The position numbers and the translations under genes are program-made. A stretch of 64,000 nucleotides of DNA from PALSA-555 sp963821325 (GTDB lineage: Bacteria > Actinomycetota > Acidimicrobiia > IMCC26256 > PALSA-555). Location of the stretch: assembly GCA_963821325.1 (NCBI GenBank), contig CAWGDC010000002.1, positions 434,001 to 498,000 of the forward strand, given 5' to 3'. The notes below the pieces were generated by a model. It saw only the letters and a program-made list of their open reading frames with translations. It had not been told where the DNA came from and searched no databases. Below are positions 16,822-26,463 of the stretch, one piece after another. The number at the start of each line of letters is the position of its first letter. Position 1 is the first letter of the stretch.

Positions 16822-18209
16822 CGTTCCAGGGGGCCGACCTTGTCCCCTCCCCCCCGCCGAAGACGCGGGCCCGGCTCAGCAAACGGAGCTTCACCTTCAA
16901 TTCGCTGATGACCGCCGGCGCGGGTGTCTTCGCGTACTCGCTGGCGCTGATCACCGGCCCGCTCCTGGCCCGCAACCTCGGCACCTTCGGTCGTGGCGAG
17001 CTCGCCGCTGTGTCCGTCCCCGCGGATCTCTTCAGCTGGATCCTGTGCTTCGGGCTGCCCGTCGCGGCCGTCTACTACGCGAAGGAGCACGACCGGCGAC
17101 ATCTCGTGATGTCGGCCTGGGTCTTCTCGCTCGTCGGCGGCGGGCTGTTCGTCGCCGCGGTGTGGTTCCTCATCCCCTCCTATCTGTCCGGCCACCTCCC
17201 GCTCACGGTCGGCTGGCTACGCGCCTTCCTCGTCGTCAACCTGGCGTTCGCGCCGATCGTCACGGCCATCGAGCTGCTGACCGCGGAGGGCTCGATGGTC
17301 GCGTTCAACCTGTGGCTGCGCCTGCCACTGGTGATCAACACGGTCGCCGTCGTCGTCCTCGCCATCGTGGGGCGCCTCACGCTGACGAACGCGCTCGCGG
17401 CGTCGCTCGGATCCAACGTCGTGTGGTTCGTCGCCGTGATGATCGCCCTGCACGCCTGGCCCGGCCGCGGGTTCCGGTTCAGCGTGATGAAACGCCAGCT
17501 GCGCTATGGGTCCAGACAGGTGCTGGGCCTCGTCTCGAACCTCGTGGTCCAGCGTCTCGACCAGTTCCTGCTCGTCGGGCTGGTGAACCCCAGCAAGCTG
17601 GGCGTCTACGCGGTGGCCGCCACCGCGTCGTCGGTGACGGGTCCGCTGGCCGAGGGGATCGGCACGGTCCTGCTCCCGCGGCTCCTGCACATCACCACGA
17701 ACCATCGGGCGATGATCTGGCGGGCCATCCTCCTCGGCCTTGCGGCCTCGGTGCTGTCCAGCGCCGCCGTCGCCGCCGCCGTGCCGTGGGTGATTCCCGC
17801 GCTCTTCGGCCCCGGCTTCCGTGCCTCGGTGCTGCCGGTGTGGATCCTGCTCGGCGGTCAGTGCGCCGCCAACATCGGCACCATCGCCGCGGCCAAGCTC
17901 CTCGCCGACGGGCGGCCCGGCGCGCAGTCCGCCGCGTTGTTCTGGGCGGCCCTCGCGACCGTGATCGGCCTGTTCCTCTTCGTCGGCTCCTACGGGATCA
18001 TCGCCGCTGCGGTCGTGACCTCGGTCAGCCAGGTCGTCTACCTCGCCTACGTGCTGTTCGCGCTCGGGCGTAAGCGGCCGCCGCGGCGCATCCGGTGGGT
18101 CGCGGAGCTCGACGGCGGCCCCACCTTCTACGCCTTGCCGCCCGAGCTCGACGGCTCGCCGCCGTCGCTGCCGCCCATCGGCTGGTACCCGCCGCCCCGT
18201 CAGGAATGA
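16818..18209 (+). CDS. polysaccharide flippase (Wzx/MATE-like)
   Basis: 463-residue membrane protein with about 12-14 hydrophobic segments, beginning after a short cytoplasmic tail (KRSFTFNSLMTAGAGVFAYS). The sequence LARNLGTFGRGELAAV near residue 50 is the conserved first-loop motif of the oligosaccharide flippase family. It would move undecaprenyl-linked repeat units across the membrane. It is translationally coupled to the polymerase, and together with the Wzz-like gene they form a Wzx/Wzy-type set. The C-terminal 40 residues are Pro-rich and cytoplasmic. Confidence 0.85.
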   Translation: MTFQGADLVPSPPPKTRARLSKRSFTFNSLMTAGAGVFAYSLALITGPLLARNLGTFGRGELAAVSVPADLFSWILCFGLPVAAVYYAKEHDRRHLVMSAWVFSLVGGGLFVAAVWFLIPSYLSGHLPLTVGWLRAFLVVNLAFAPIVTAIELLTAEGSMVAFNLWLRLPLVINTVAVVVLAIVGRLTLTNALAASLGSNVVWFVAVMIALHAWPGRGFRFSVMKRQLRYGSRQVLGLVSNLVVQRLDQFLLVGLVNPSKLGVYAVAATASSVTGPLAEGIGTVLLPRLLHITTNHRAMIWRAILLGLAASVLSSAAVAAAVPWVIPALFGPGFRASVLPVWILLGGQCAANIGTIAAAKLLADGRPGAQSAALFWAALATVIGLFLFVGSYGIIAAAVVTSVSQVVYLAYVLFALGRKRPPRRIRWVAELDGGPTFYALPPELDGSPPSLPPIGWYPPPRQE

Positions 18210-18228
18210 GCCGCGCCCGGCGCCGAGG

Positions 18229-19383
18229 TCAGCTCACGTCGGGGTGCGACGGCCAGGCTGAGCGGTCGACGGCCACGAGCCCCTCGATCGCCTGCACCGT
18301 CCGCTCCGTCGCGTGGCCGTCACCGTACGGCGTGGCGATCGCGGCCAGGCGATGACGGGACGCCGTGGGATCCTCCAACCAGGGCCCCGCGACGACCGCG
18401 AGGTCCTCGACGTGGGCGGTCAACGTCGCGAACGTGCCGAGGATCTCCGGGCGTTCGGTCGACTGCCGCACGACGATCACGGGACGCTTCAGGACGCTCG
18501 CCTCCTCCTGGATGCCACCCGAATCGGAGATCACCAGCGCCGCGTCGCTCATGAGGGCGAGGAACTCCCGGTAGCCGAGCGGGGGGACCGTCCGCAGCGC
18601 CTCGAGCCGCGAGACCAGGCCGAAGCGCTCCACGCTCGCTTGGGTCCGGGGATGGATCGGGAACACCACCGGCATCGGCAGCGCGCCGAGCGCCTCGAGG
18701 ATCGTCGCCAACTGCTCGGGGCGGTCGGCGTTCTCCGGTCGGTGGAACGTCGCGAGCACGAAGCCGTCCCGCGTGATGTCGTGGCGCGCGGCGAGCCGCC
18801 GGCGTTCCTCCGCATCGGGCGCGAGCCACTGGACGGCGTCGACCACCGTGTTGCCCGTCACGACAATTCGGTCGGCGTCGATCCCCTCGCTGCGCAGGTT
18901 GGCGCTCGCCCCGTCGGTTGGGGCGCAGAGCAGATCGGCCAGATGGTCGATCAGCACCCGGTTGTGCTCCTCCGGCATCGACCGGTCGTGGCTGCGCAGG
19001 CCGGCCTCGATGTGGACCAGCGCGAGATCTCGCGCGTTGGCGGCCAGGGCTGCGGCCAGCGCGGTGTTCGTGTCGCCCTGCACGACGACGACCGGGTGGT
19101 CGAGCTCGGCGAAGTGTTCGTCGAGCAGGGCGGTGCCCCGTCCGATCTGCTGGCCGCGGCTCCCACCACCCGTCGCGAACTGGGCGTGCGGCTCGGGGAG
19201 CTCGAGCTCCCGGTGCAGGAACGTCGCCAGCTCCGGCGAGAAGTGCTGCCCGGAATGCACCGGGTGGGCGGCGTCGCCGAGTCGATGCAGCACCGTCGCG
19301 AGCTTGATCGCCTCCGGACGTGTGCCGAACACGACGACGACCGGCTCCCGACGGCACGCCGCGTTGCTGTGACGGTCGCTCAT
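18229..19383 (-). CDS. wecB: UDP-N-acetylglucosamine 2-epimerase (non-hydrolysing type)
   Basis: 384-residue enzyme interconverting UDP-GlcNAc and UDP-ManNAc, or the 2-epimerisation of a diacetamido-uronate (WbpI type); sequence alone does not separate these. Family motifs are complete: VVFGTRPEAIKLATVL at the N-terminus, LVHIEAGLRSHDRSMPEEHN in the middle and ISDSGGIQEEASVLKRPV near residue 285. The ATG at 19383 gives the normal length; upstream in-frame starts add an unlike Arg-rich leader. It can supply the donor for the WecG/TagA transferase at 13.7 kb. Confidence 0.9.
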   Translation of the reverse strand: MSDRHSNAACRREPVVVVFGTRPEAIKLATVLHRLGDAAHPVHSGQHFSPELATFLHRELELPEPHAQFATGGGSRGQQIGRGTALLDEHFAELDHPVVVVQGDTNTALAAALAANARDLALVHIEAGLRSHDRSMPEEHNRVLIDHLADLLCAPTDGASANLRSEGIDADRIVVTGNTVVDAVQWLAPDAEERRRLAARHDITRDGFVLATFHRPENADRPEQLATILEALGALPMPVVFPIHPRTQASVERFGLVSRLEALRTVPPLGYREFLALMSDAALVISDSGGIQEEASVLKRPVIVVRQSTERPEILGTFATLTAHVEDLAVVAGPWLEDPTASRHRLAAIATPYGDGHATERTVQAIEGLVAVDRSAWPSHPDVS

Positions 19384-19683
19384 TCGAATGCCAGGGTGTC
19401 TCGGAGACGGGACGGTCAGCTCGCGGAGGCCCGCCCACTGTCGCCGCGCCACCCCGGAAGGCGGCGCAGGACCGAGGCCCCCGATCGCTCACCCGCTGGT
19501 GCCCACCGGCGGGGGGCGGGCCCGACGATTGCACCAGCCCGGCGCACCCGCGCTCCCCCAACCCGGGGCCCAGACCCCTGAAACCGGCCGATTCACGCCG
19601 TTTGGCGGCTTTCCGGCGCCCTGAGCGACCACTCTCCGTGGGATTTCTCTTCAGGTCTCGCGCGCAGCGTCGATATCTCGGGC
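19384..19683. other. intergenic region between divergent wecB and lipoprotein genes
   Basis: About 300 bases without a supportable gene. It must hold the promoters of both divergent genes. I see short GC-rich inverted repeats (for example CGCCGTTTGGCG) but no clear -35/-10 pair. The stretch GATATC close to the lipoprotein ATG is the only AT-rich element near a start. Confidence 0.5.
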
Positions 19684-20841
19684 ATGCGGACAACTGGGAA
19701 CGGCCATTGTGACGACAGCGGTGCGGCGCCCATCAGCCCGCCCCGGGCCGGCTGGCGGCACCCGCGGACCCTCGGCCTGGTGGCGGTCGCCGCCTCGCTG
19801 CTGGCGGCGACGTCCTGCTCGCTCGCCCCGGCGTCCGCCCCGGCTGTGACCCAACCTGGGGCTCCGGTCGTCTCGCCGACCACGGCCCCCGCCGCGACCA
19901 CCCCCAGCGCCGTGCCGACGCCCACGACGGCGCCGCCGGCGCCCACCACCACCCCGACCACGGCGCCGGCCAGCCGTCGGAACGCCTTCCAGTGGCCGTT
20001 CGCGTCGAACTCACCCTGGAACATGCCGGTCGGCTCCGGGGCCCAGTTCGCGGCCCCCGCCGACGCCCGGAACCAGGACCTCGTGGGCGGCGCCGCCAAC
20101 ATCAACGCCGGCTCATGGTCCCAGCCCGTCTACCAGGCCACGGCCTCCTCGCCGATGGCCACGGTGAGCACACCCTCGGGCACCCTCACCTACCAGATCC
20201 CCGTCGGCGCGACGCCCTCGTCGCCGAACCCCGGGGACCAGAACATGAACATCGTCGACCCGACCGGCCACTTCGTCGACGAGACCTGGCTGACCTCGGG
20301 CTCGGGCACCTCCTGGAGCGCCAGCTACCACGTCCGCAACGACATCACCGGCCTCGGCGTCGGCCAGGGCGGGACCCGCGCCGCCGGGGTCAGCGCCATC
20401 GGCGGCCTCATCCGCACCTGGGAGATCCAGAGCGGGACGATCCGCCACGCCCTCGCCTTCGCGATGCCCCGCTCCACGATGGCCCTCGGACCGGTCTGGC
20501 CGGCGATCTCCCAAGACAGCGGCGCGGCCGGGACCTACACCGGTGCGCTGCCGATGGGCACGCTGGTCGCCATCCCCTCCTCGGTCAACCTCAACTCGCT
20601 CGGGCTCTCACCCGCCGGGCTCGCCATCGCACGCGCACTGCAGCAGTACGGCGCCTACCTCGTCGACTGCAGCACGCAGTTCACCCTCTACGCCGAGCCC
20701 AGCGCCGACCCGCTCCTCGGTGCGGCTCGCACCGACCTCGCCGCGATCCACGCACAGCTGCGGGTGATCACGAACAACTCACCGTCGACCGTCGGCGGCG
20801 GCGGCCAGCCGCTCGCACCGCTCGCACCGCCGATCGGGTAA
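19684..20841 (+). CDS. secreted lipoprotein of unknown function
   Basis: 385-residue lipoprotein. A basic N-terminal part is followed by a hydrophobic helix and the lipobox LLAATSC (Cys near residue 45), a 55-residue Pro/Thr/Ala linker, then one folded domain that begins with WPFASNSPWNMPVGSGAQF. That SPWN-type opening and the following beta-rich, Gly/Ser-rich sequence resemble secreted actinobacterial proteins of unassigned activity; I cannot name a catalytic residue. The linker would hold the domain away from the membrane. Its place inside the polysaccharide locus suggests binding or processing of the exported polymer. Confidence 0.75.
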   Translation: MRTTGNGHCDDSGAAPISPPRAGWRHPRTLGLVAVAASLLAATSCSLAPASAPAVTQPGAPVVSPTTAPAATTPSAVPTPTTAPPAPTTTPTTAPASRRNAFQWPFASNSPWNMPVGSGAQFAAPADARNQDLVGGAANINAGSWSQPVYQATASSPMATVSTPSGTLTYQIPVGATPSSPNPGDQNMNIVDPTGHFVDETWLTSGSGTSWSASYHVRNDITGLGVGQGGTRAAGVSAIGGLIRTWEIQSGTIRHALAFAMPRSTMALGPVWPAISQDSGAAGTYTGALPMGTLVAIPSSVNLNSLGLSPAGLAIARALQQYGAYLVDCSTQFTLYAEPSADPLLGAARTDLAAIHAQLRVITNNSPSTVGGGGQPLAPLAPPIG

Positions 20842-20867
20842 ACCTCCGGACCGCCAGGGCCCGGTCG

Positions 20868-20873
20868 TATCCT
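20868..20873 (+). promoter_or_regulatory. -10 element before mini-ORF and sugar operon
   Basis: TATCCT lies seven bases before the ATG at 20881 and 33 bases before the GTG of the dehydrogenase gene. The seven-base spacing to the ATG matches the leaderless pattern of the window, implying that ribosomes first engage at 20881. Confidence 0.55.
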
Positions 20874-20880
20874 GAATTCC

Positions 20881-20910
20881 ATGGGTCGGCGCGGCAGGCG
20901 AAGGTCGTGA
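20881..20910 (+). CDS. nine-codon leader mini-ORF, MGRRGRRRS
   Basis: An ATG at leaderless distance from a -10 element opens a nine-codon, Arg-rich reading frame whose TGA overlaps the GTG of the following dehydrogenase gene (GTGA). Ribosomes ending here could restart on the dehydrogenase gene. The alternative is that this ATG is the true start of the dehydrogenase and a base error has broken the frame, which is plausible given the many breaks nearby. Confidence 0.35.
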   Translation: MGRRGRRRS

Positions 20911-21956
20911 CGTCCGCTCCCGTCGGCGTCGCCGTCGTCGGTGCCGGCTACTGGGGTCCTAACCTCATGCGGAACTTCACGACGAGTCCCGCCACCGAGC
21001 TCGTCCACGTGTGCGACCTCGACACCGAGCGGGCGCGGCGGGTCCTCGGGCGCCGGAGCGACGTCCGGGTGTCCGCCGACCTCGACGAGGTGCTCGACGA
21101 CCCCGAGGTCGAGGCCGTCGCCGTCGCGACGCCCCCCGCCAGCCATCTGCCGATCGCGTTGGCGTGCCTCGACGCCGGGCGCCACCTCCTGATGGAGAAG
21201 CCGCTCGCCACCAGCGTCGCCGACGGGATCACCCTCGTCGAGGCGGCCGAGCGGGCCGACCGGGTCCTGATGAGCGACCACACCTTCTGCTACACGCCCG
21301 CCGTCCAGACCATCCGCCGATACGTGCAGGAGGGTCGGATCGGCGAGATCCAGTACGCCGAGTCCATCCGCGTGAACCTCGGGATCGTCCAGTCCGACGT
21401 CGACGTCTTCTGGGACCTCGCCCCCCACGACCTGTCGATCTTCGACTTCGTGTTCCCGGCGTCGTGTCGGCCGCGTGCCGTCGGTGCGTACGGCGCCGAC
21501 CCGATCGGTGCCGGTCGCTGCTGCATCGGCTACCTGACGCTGCCGCTGCTGAACGGCGCGATCGCCCACATCACGGTCAGCTGGATCAGCCCGGCGAAGA
21601 TCCGTCAGCTGATCCTGTCGGGGACGAATCGCATGGTCCTCTGGGACGACATGCGGCCCTACCAGCGGCTGTCCGTGTTCGATCGAGGCATCGAGATACA
21701 GGCTGACAGCGAGACGGGTCGACGCGACCTCATGGTCAACTACCGGCGGGGCGACATGATGAGCCCGGCGCTGCCCGAGACGGTGGAGGCGCTCGAGTTC
21801 GTGGTCGCCGAGTTCGCCGGGGCGATCCGGGAACGGCGCCCGCCGCTCACCGACGGCTGGTCGGGCGTCCGCGTCCTGGAGGTCCTCGAAGCCGCCGCGA
21901 AGAGCCGTGGGTCGCAGGGCGCGCTGGCGCCGCTCGAGAGCCCGGCCCGGACATGA
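20907..21956 (+). CDS. Gfo/Idh/MocA family nucleotide-sugar dehydrogenase
   Basis: 349-residue NAD-dependent oxidoreductase. Rossmann motif GVAVVGAGYWGPNLMRNF at the N-terminus, the family signature LLMEKPLAT near residue 97, and a C-terminal dimer domain with VFWDLAPHDLSIFDFV (the His-Asp of the active site). Homologues next to DegT aminotransferases and hexapeptide acyltransferases (WlbA/WbpB) oxidise C3 of UDP-GlcNAc uronate; that assignment fits the operon but is inferred. Start GTG is coupled to an upstream mini-ORF. The stop overlaps the ATG of the epimerase. Confidence 0.85.
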   Translation: MTSAPVGVAVVGAGYWGPNLMRNFTTSPATELVHVCDLDTERARRVLGRRSDVRVSADLDEVLDDPEVEAVAVATPPASHLPIALACLDAGRHLLMEKPLATSVADGITLVEAAERADRVLMSDHTFCYTPAVQTIRRYVQEGRIGEIQYAESIRVNLGIVQSDVDVFWDLAPHDLSIFDFVFPASCRPRAVGAYGADPIGAGRCCIGYLTLPLLNGAIAHITVSWISPAKIRQLILSGTNRMVLWDDMRPYQRLSVFDRGIEIQADSETGRRDLMVNYRRGDMMSPALPETVEALEFVVAEFAGAIRERRPPLTDGWSGVRVLEVLEAAAKSRGSQGALAPLESPART

Positions 21957-22942
21957 CGAACGTGTTGGACGGCAAGCGGGTGCTCGTCACCGGCGGTGCC
22001 GGCCTCATCGGCTCCACGATCATCGATCGGCTCTGCGACACCGCGGTCGCGGAGATCCGGGTGCTCGACACCTTCGACCGCGGCCGCTGGGAGAACCTCG
22101 CCGCGGCCCGGCAGCGGCGGACCATCGACGTCATCGAGGGCGACATCCGCGTCCCCGAAGCGGTGCGCGCCGCGGTGCAGGGCGTCGACGTCGTGTTCCA
22201 CGAGGCGGCCATCCGCATCACCCAATGTGCGGAAGACCCCCGGCTGGCGCTCGAGACGATGGTCGACGGCACGTTCAACGTCGCCGAGGCCGCCGCGCAG
22301 GCCGACGTCGAGTGTGTGGTGCTCGCGTCGTCGGCGTCGGTCTACGGGCAGGCCGAGGTCTTCCCGACGGGCGAAGACCACCATCCGTACGCCAACCGGA
22401 CGCTCTACGGCGCGGCGAAGGCGTTCGACGAGGCGCTGTTCCGCAGCTTCAACGACATGTACGGCCTGCGGTACGTCGCGCTGCGCTACTTCAACGTCTA
22501 CGGACCCCGCATGGACATCCACGGTGTGTACACCGAGGTGCTGGTCCGCTGGATGGAGCGGATCGCCGAAGGCCTCCCGCCGGTCATCCTCGGGACCGGC
22601 GACCAGACGATGGACTTCGTCTACGTCGACGACGTCGCCCGAGCCAACCTCTGCGCCGCGGTCGCGCCGGTCACCGACGTCGTGTGCAACATCGGCACCG
22701 GGGCGGAGACCAGCCTCGCCCAGCTCGCCGCAACCCTGCTGCGCGTCATGGACGCGGACCTCGTACCCGAGTTCGGGCCCGAGCGGTCGGTCAACCGGGT
22801 GCAGCGCCGACTGGCGCACACCGACCGGGCGCGAGCGCTCCTCGGGTTCGAGGCCGAGGTCGACCTGGAGGAAGGGCTGCGACGGCTCGTCGCCTGGTGG
22901 CGCTCGGAGCGCACCGCGATCGCCAATCCACCCGCGGCGTGA
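21953..22942 (+). CDS. NAD-dependent nucleotide-sugar epimerase/dehydratase
   Basis: 329-residue extended SDR enzyme. The NAD motif is VTGGAGLIGSTIIDRL; the catalytic Ser is in VLASSASVYGQAEVF and the Tyr-Lys pair in LYGAAKAFDEAL. C-terminal substrate-binding residues (FVYVDDVARANL) are typical. It acts on a UDP- or dTDP-sugar; 4-epimerisation is the commonest activity of close relatives, but the product cannot be fixed. ATGA overlap with the upstream dehydrogenase gene and GTGA overlap with the aminotransferase gene show a tightly coupled operon. Confidence 0.88.
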   Translation: MTNVLDGKRVLVTGGAGLIGSTIIDRLCDTAVAEIRVLDTFDRGRWENLAAARQRRTIDVIEGDIRVPEAVRAAVQGVDVVFHEAAIRITQCAEDPRLALETMVDGTFNVAEAAAQADVECVVLASSASVYGQAEVFPTGEDHHPYANRTLYGAAKAFDEALFRSFNDMYGLRYVALRYFNVYGPRMDIHGVYTEVLVRWMERIAEGLPPVILGTGDQTMDFVYVDDVARANLCAAVAPVTDVVCNIGTGAETSLAQLAATLLRVMDADLVPEFGPERSVNRVQRRLAHTDRARALLGFEAEVDLEEGLRRLVAWWRSERTAIANPPAA

Positions 22943-24082
22943 CCGCCCCCCGCATCCCCGTCATGCAGCCCTGGCTCGGGGAGGAGGAGGAGCACGCGGC
23001 CGCGGCCGCGCTGCGCTCCGGGTGGATCGCCCAAGGGCCCCGGGTCGAGGCGTTCGAGCAGGCGTTCGTCCAAACGATCGGCGCGCGGACGGCGGTCGCC
23101 GTCTCCTCGTGCACCGCGGCGCTGCACCTCGCGATCCGCGTCGGCGGGGTCGGCGCCGGCGACGACGTCGTCGTGCCGTCCCTCTCGTTCATCGCCACCG
23201 CGAACGCACCCACCTACGTCGGCGCCCGCCCCGTGTTCGCCGACGTGGACGCCTGCACCCAGAACGTGACGGTCGAGACGGTCGAGGCGGCGCTCACCCC
23301 CGCGACGCGGGCGGTGATCGTCGTGCACCAGGTCGGTTTCCCCGCGGACCTCGCCGCGCTGCACGCGCTCTGCGACCCGCGCGGCATCCTGATCGTGGAG
23401 GACGCGGCGTGCGCCATCGGGTCCACCTATCACGGCCACCTGATCGGCACCGATTCCGATCTCGTGACGTTCTCGTTCCATCCCCGCAAGCTGGTCACCA
23501 CGGGCGAGGGCGGCATGCTCGTGTCGCGTCGGGAGGACTGGTCGTCTCGGGCGCGGGCCCTGCCGCGAGCACGGCATGTCGGTCAGCGCCGCCGAGCGGC
23601 ACCGCAGCGACGTCCCCGTCACCGAGTCCTACCTCGAGGTGGGGTTCAACTATCGCCTGACCGACCTGCAGGCGGCCGTCGGCCTCGTGCAGCTCGCCAA
23701 GCTCGGTCCGATGGTGGCGCGTCGACGCGAGCAAGCAGCCCGCTACCAGGACCTGCTCCGCCCGCACCCGGCCATCGGGGTCCCCCACGACCCGCCGTGG
23801 GGGACGACGAACTACCAGTCCTTCTCCGTCATGCTGCCTGACGAGGTCGACCGGGACGCGGTCATGGCCCGCCTGCTCGACGACGGGATCTCGACGCGCC
23901 GCGGCGTGATGGCCGCGCACCTCGAGCCCGCCTACCGTGACGCCGGGGCGTCGCTGCCGGTCACGGAGCGTCTCGTGCGCTCGTCGCTCATCCTCCCGCT
24001 CTTCCACACCCTCGAGCCGGACGCGCAGGCGTGGGTCGTGGATCACCTCTCGGCCGCCCTCGTCGACCGGTCGCCGCGATGA
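22939..24082 (+). CDS. DegT/DnrJ/EryC1/StrS aminotransferase, first copy (one frame break)
   Basis: About 380-residue PLP enzyme that transaminates a keto nucleotide sugar. PLP contacts are seen in VSSCTAALHLAIRVGG, IVEDAACAIGSTYHG (Asp that pairs with the pyridine N) and TFSFHPRKLVTTGEGG (Schiff-base Lys). After the first 207 codons the frame changes near 23563, where one extra C gives CTGCCGCGAG; removing it yields RALREHGMSVSAAERHR and a normal C-terminal domain to 24082. It overlaps both neighbours. WbpE/WlbC-type function is possible; it is the more divergent of the two copies. Confidence 0.82.
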
Positions 24083-25340
24083 GGATCCTCGTCGTGATGT
24101 ACGACCTGGCCATCGGCGGGAGCACCGTGACCGCCGTCGACTTCGCCGGCGCCCTCCGCGACGAGCAGGGCTGGGACCTCACTCTCCTCGCGTCACCCGG
24201 CCCGCTCGAGTGCCGCGTCCGCGAGCTCGGGCTCCCACTCCGGCTCGGACCCCCGGGTGGCGTGGGAATCCGTCCGGCCAGCGCCCGAGCCATCGGCGAC
24301 GCCTGCCGTGCGGAGCGGCCGGACCTCGTGCACGCGTGGGACTGGAAGTCCATCTACACGGCGTACTTCGTCGCCGGTGTCCGCCAGCGCATCCCGATGC
24401 TCGCCAGCGTCACGTCGGTGACCCCACCGCCCCTCCTGCCGGCGGGCATGCCCACCACCTTCGTGACCGCCGAGCTGGCCGCGGCCGACCGGGCGCGACG
24501 CCCCGGCGGCAGCTACACGCAGGCCGCGCCCATCGACACCGACCACGACCGCCCGGACGCCCCCGGCGTCGAGCCCGACGGCTTCGCCCGGACCGTCGGC
24601 CTGGCGCCCGACACGTGCCACGTCGTGATCGTCTCGCGCCTCGCGCGGGAGCTGAAGGGGGAGGGGATCGAGCGGACGGTCGACGTGGTGGAGCGTCTCG
24701 CCCGCCTTGGGGACGTCGACCTCACGATCGTGGGTGACGGTGAGCTCCGTCCCGCGATCGCCGAGCGGGCGAGACGGGTGAACGCCGCCGTCGGTCGGGC
24801 GGTGGTGCGCCTCGCCGGCGCCTGGCCCGATCCCCGCGCCGCCTACGCCGCCGCCGACGTCGTCGTCGGCATGGGGACCTCGGCCGGCCGCGCGATGGCG
24901 TTCGCGACGCCGACCGTCGTGGTCGGCGAGCACGGCTTCGCGCGTGCCATCACCCCCGAGACCGCCGACGCGCTCCGACTCGCCGACTTCTACGGAATCG
25001 GCGACGGCGACCCGGGCAACGTGGGACTCGAGGCGGCGCTCGCTCCGCTCGTGGACGACCCGACGACCCGCGCCACGCTCGGCGCCTTCGGTCGGCGTTA
25101 CGCCGTCGAGCACCTCAGCGTCCGCACGCTCGGGCACGAGCTCGCCGACTGGTGCGTCGACGCCGCGCAGCATCCGATCGCGCGCCGCCCCCCGTGGCTC
25201 GCGGCGGCCGCGGCGCGCGGGCGCGGCTCGCGGCCGCGCAGGGGCTGCGCAAGTCGTTGCCCGCGCCCGTCCGGCGACGGGTGCACGAGCTCGCGCGTTC
25301 CCCGGCCCATCGCCCGCCGGCCGTCAGCCGTTCCGGATGA
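24079..25340 (+). CDS. GT4-fold glycosyltransferase (probable frame break near the end)
   Basis: About 420 residues. The N-terminal GT-B domain starts MRILVVMYDLAIGGSTVTAV; the nucleotide-binding half contains VIVSRLARELKGEGIERTV and ADVVVGMGTSAGRAMAFATP, where the usual E-x7-E pattern is replaced by a weaker Gly/Ser version. Near 25215 the reading moves to a frame that ends at 25340 with QGLRKSLPAPVRRRVHELA, just overlapping the next aminotransferase start (ATGA); without the shift the frame runs through two following genes. Acceptor and donor unknown; part of the nucleotide-sugar/transferase operon. Confidence 0.7.
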
Positions 25341-26456
25341 CGGGCGTCACCATCCCGCTGGTCGACCTGGCGTGGCAGCACGCCATCGTCGCCGACGACG
25401 TCGCCGCGGGTCTGCGCCGCGTGTTCGAACGGAGCGAGTACATCCTCGGCCCCGACGTCGACGCGTTCGAGCAGGAGTTCGCCGCCTTCGTCGGCGCCCG
25501 CCACTGCGTCGGCGTCGCGAGCGGCACCGACGCCATCGAGATCAGCCTGCGGGCCGCCGGCATCGGTACCGGCGACGAGGTCATCGTCCCGGCGAACACG
25601 TTCGTCGCGACGGCCGAAGCGGTGCTGCGATGCGGCGCCGAGCTCGTCCTGGCCGACTGCGACGCGGACTACCTGCTGCTCGACCCGCGAGCCGTCGCGG
25701 CGCGCCTCACCGCCCGCACCCGCGCGGTCATCCCGGTGCACCTCTACGGCCAGCTGGCCCCCCTGGACGAGATCCGGGCGGTCAGCGGGCCCGACGTCGC
25801 GATCATCGAGGACGGCGCGCAGGCCCACGGTGCGACGCAGGACGGTCACGGCATGGCCACGGTCGGTCGCGCCGCGGCCACCAGCTTCTATCCCGGCAAG
25901 AACCTCGGCGCCTACGGGGACGGCGGCGCCATCGTCACCCACGACGCCGAGCTGGCGGCGCGGGCGCGCGCCGTGAGCAACCACGGCCTCGAGCACTGCC
26001 AGCACCAGGTCGTCGGCGTCAACTCGCGGCTGGACACCCTCCAAGCAGTGGTGCTGCGCGCCAAGCTGCGCCACCTGGCGACCTGGAACGAGGATCGGCG
26101 GGCCGCGGCGCGGCGCTACGACGCGCTCCTCGACGGCATGGACGGGGTCGTGCGCCCGCGGACCGCCCCGGGCAACGACCATGTGTGGCACCTGTACGTG
26201 GTGCGCGTCTCGGCACGCGACGCGGTCCTGGCCGACCTGCGGGACGACGGCGTCCACGCGGGGGTGCACTACGAGCGGCCGGTCCACCTCCAGCCGGCCT
26301 TCGCCCGGCTCGAGCAGCCCGACGGGAGCTACCCGGCGGCCGAGGCGGCCTCCCGGACGGTGCTCTCCCTGCCGCTCTCCCCGGGGATCACCCCGGGCCA
26401 GCAGGAGCGCGTTTGCGACTCCCTTCGCCGTGCGGTGGCGCGCCATGCCCGCGTGA
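25337..26456 (+). CDS. DegT/DnrJ/EryC1/StrS aminotransferase, second copy
   Basis: About 372-residue PLP-dependent sugar aminotransferase. Motifs: GVASGTDAIEISLRAAG, IIEDGAQAHGATQDG and TSFYPGKNLGAYGDGG (Schiff-base Lys). This copy is close to WbpE/WlbC enzymes that aminate UDP-3-keto-GlcNAc uronate, which fits the dehydrogenase and acyltransferase in the same operon. The last residues are ambiguous: the main frame runs to 26557, but removing one C near 26440 gives RRAVAAMPA and a stop at 26454, overlapping the next gene as elsewhere in this operon. Confidence 0.85.
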
Positions 26457-26463
26457 CGAGACC

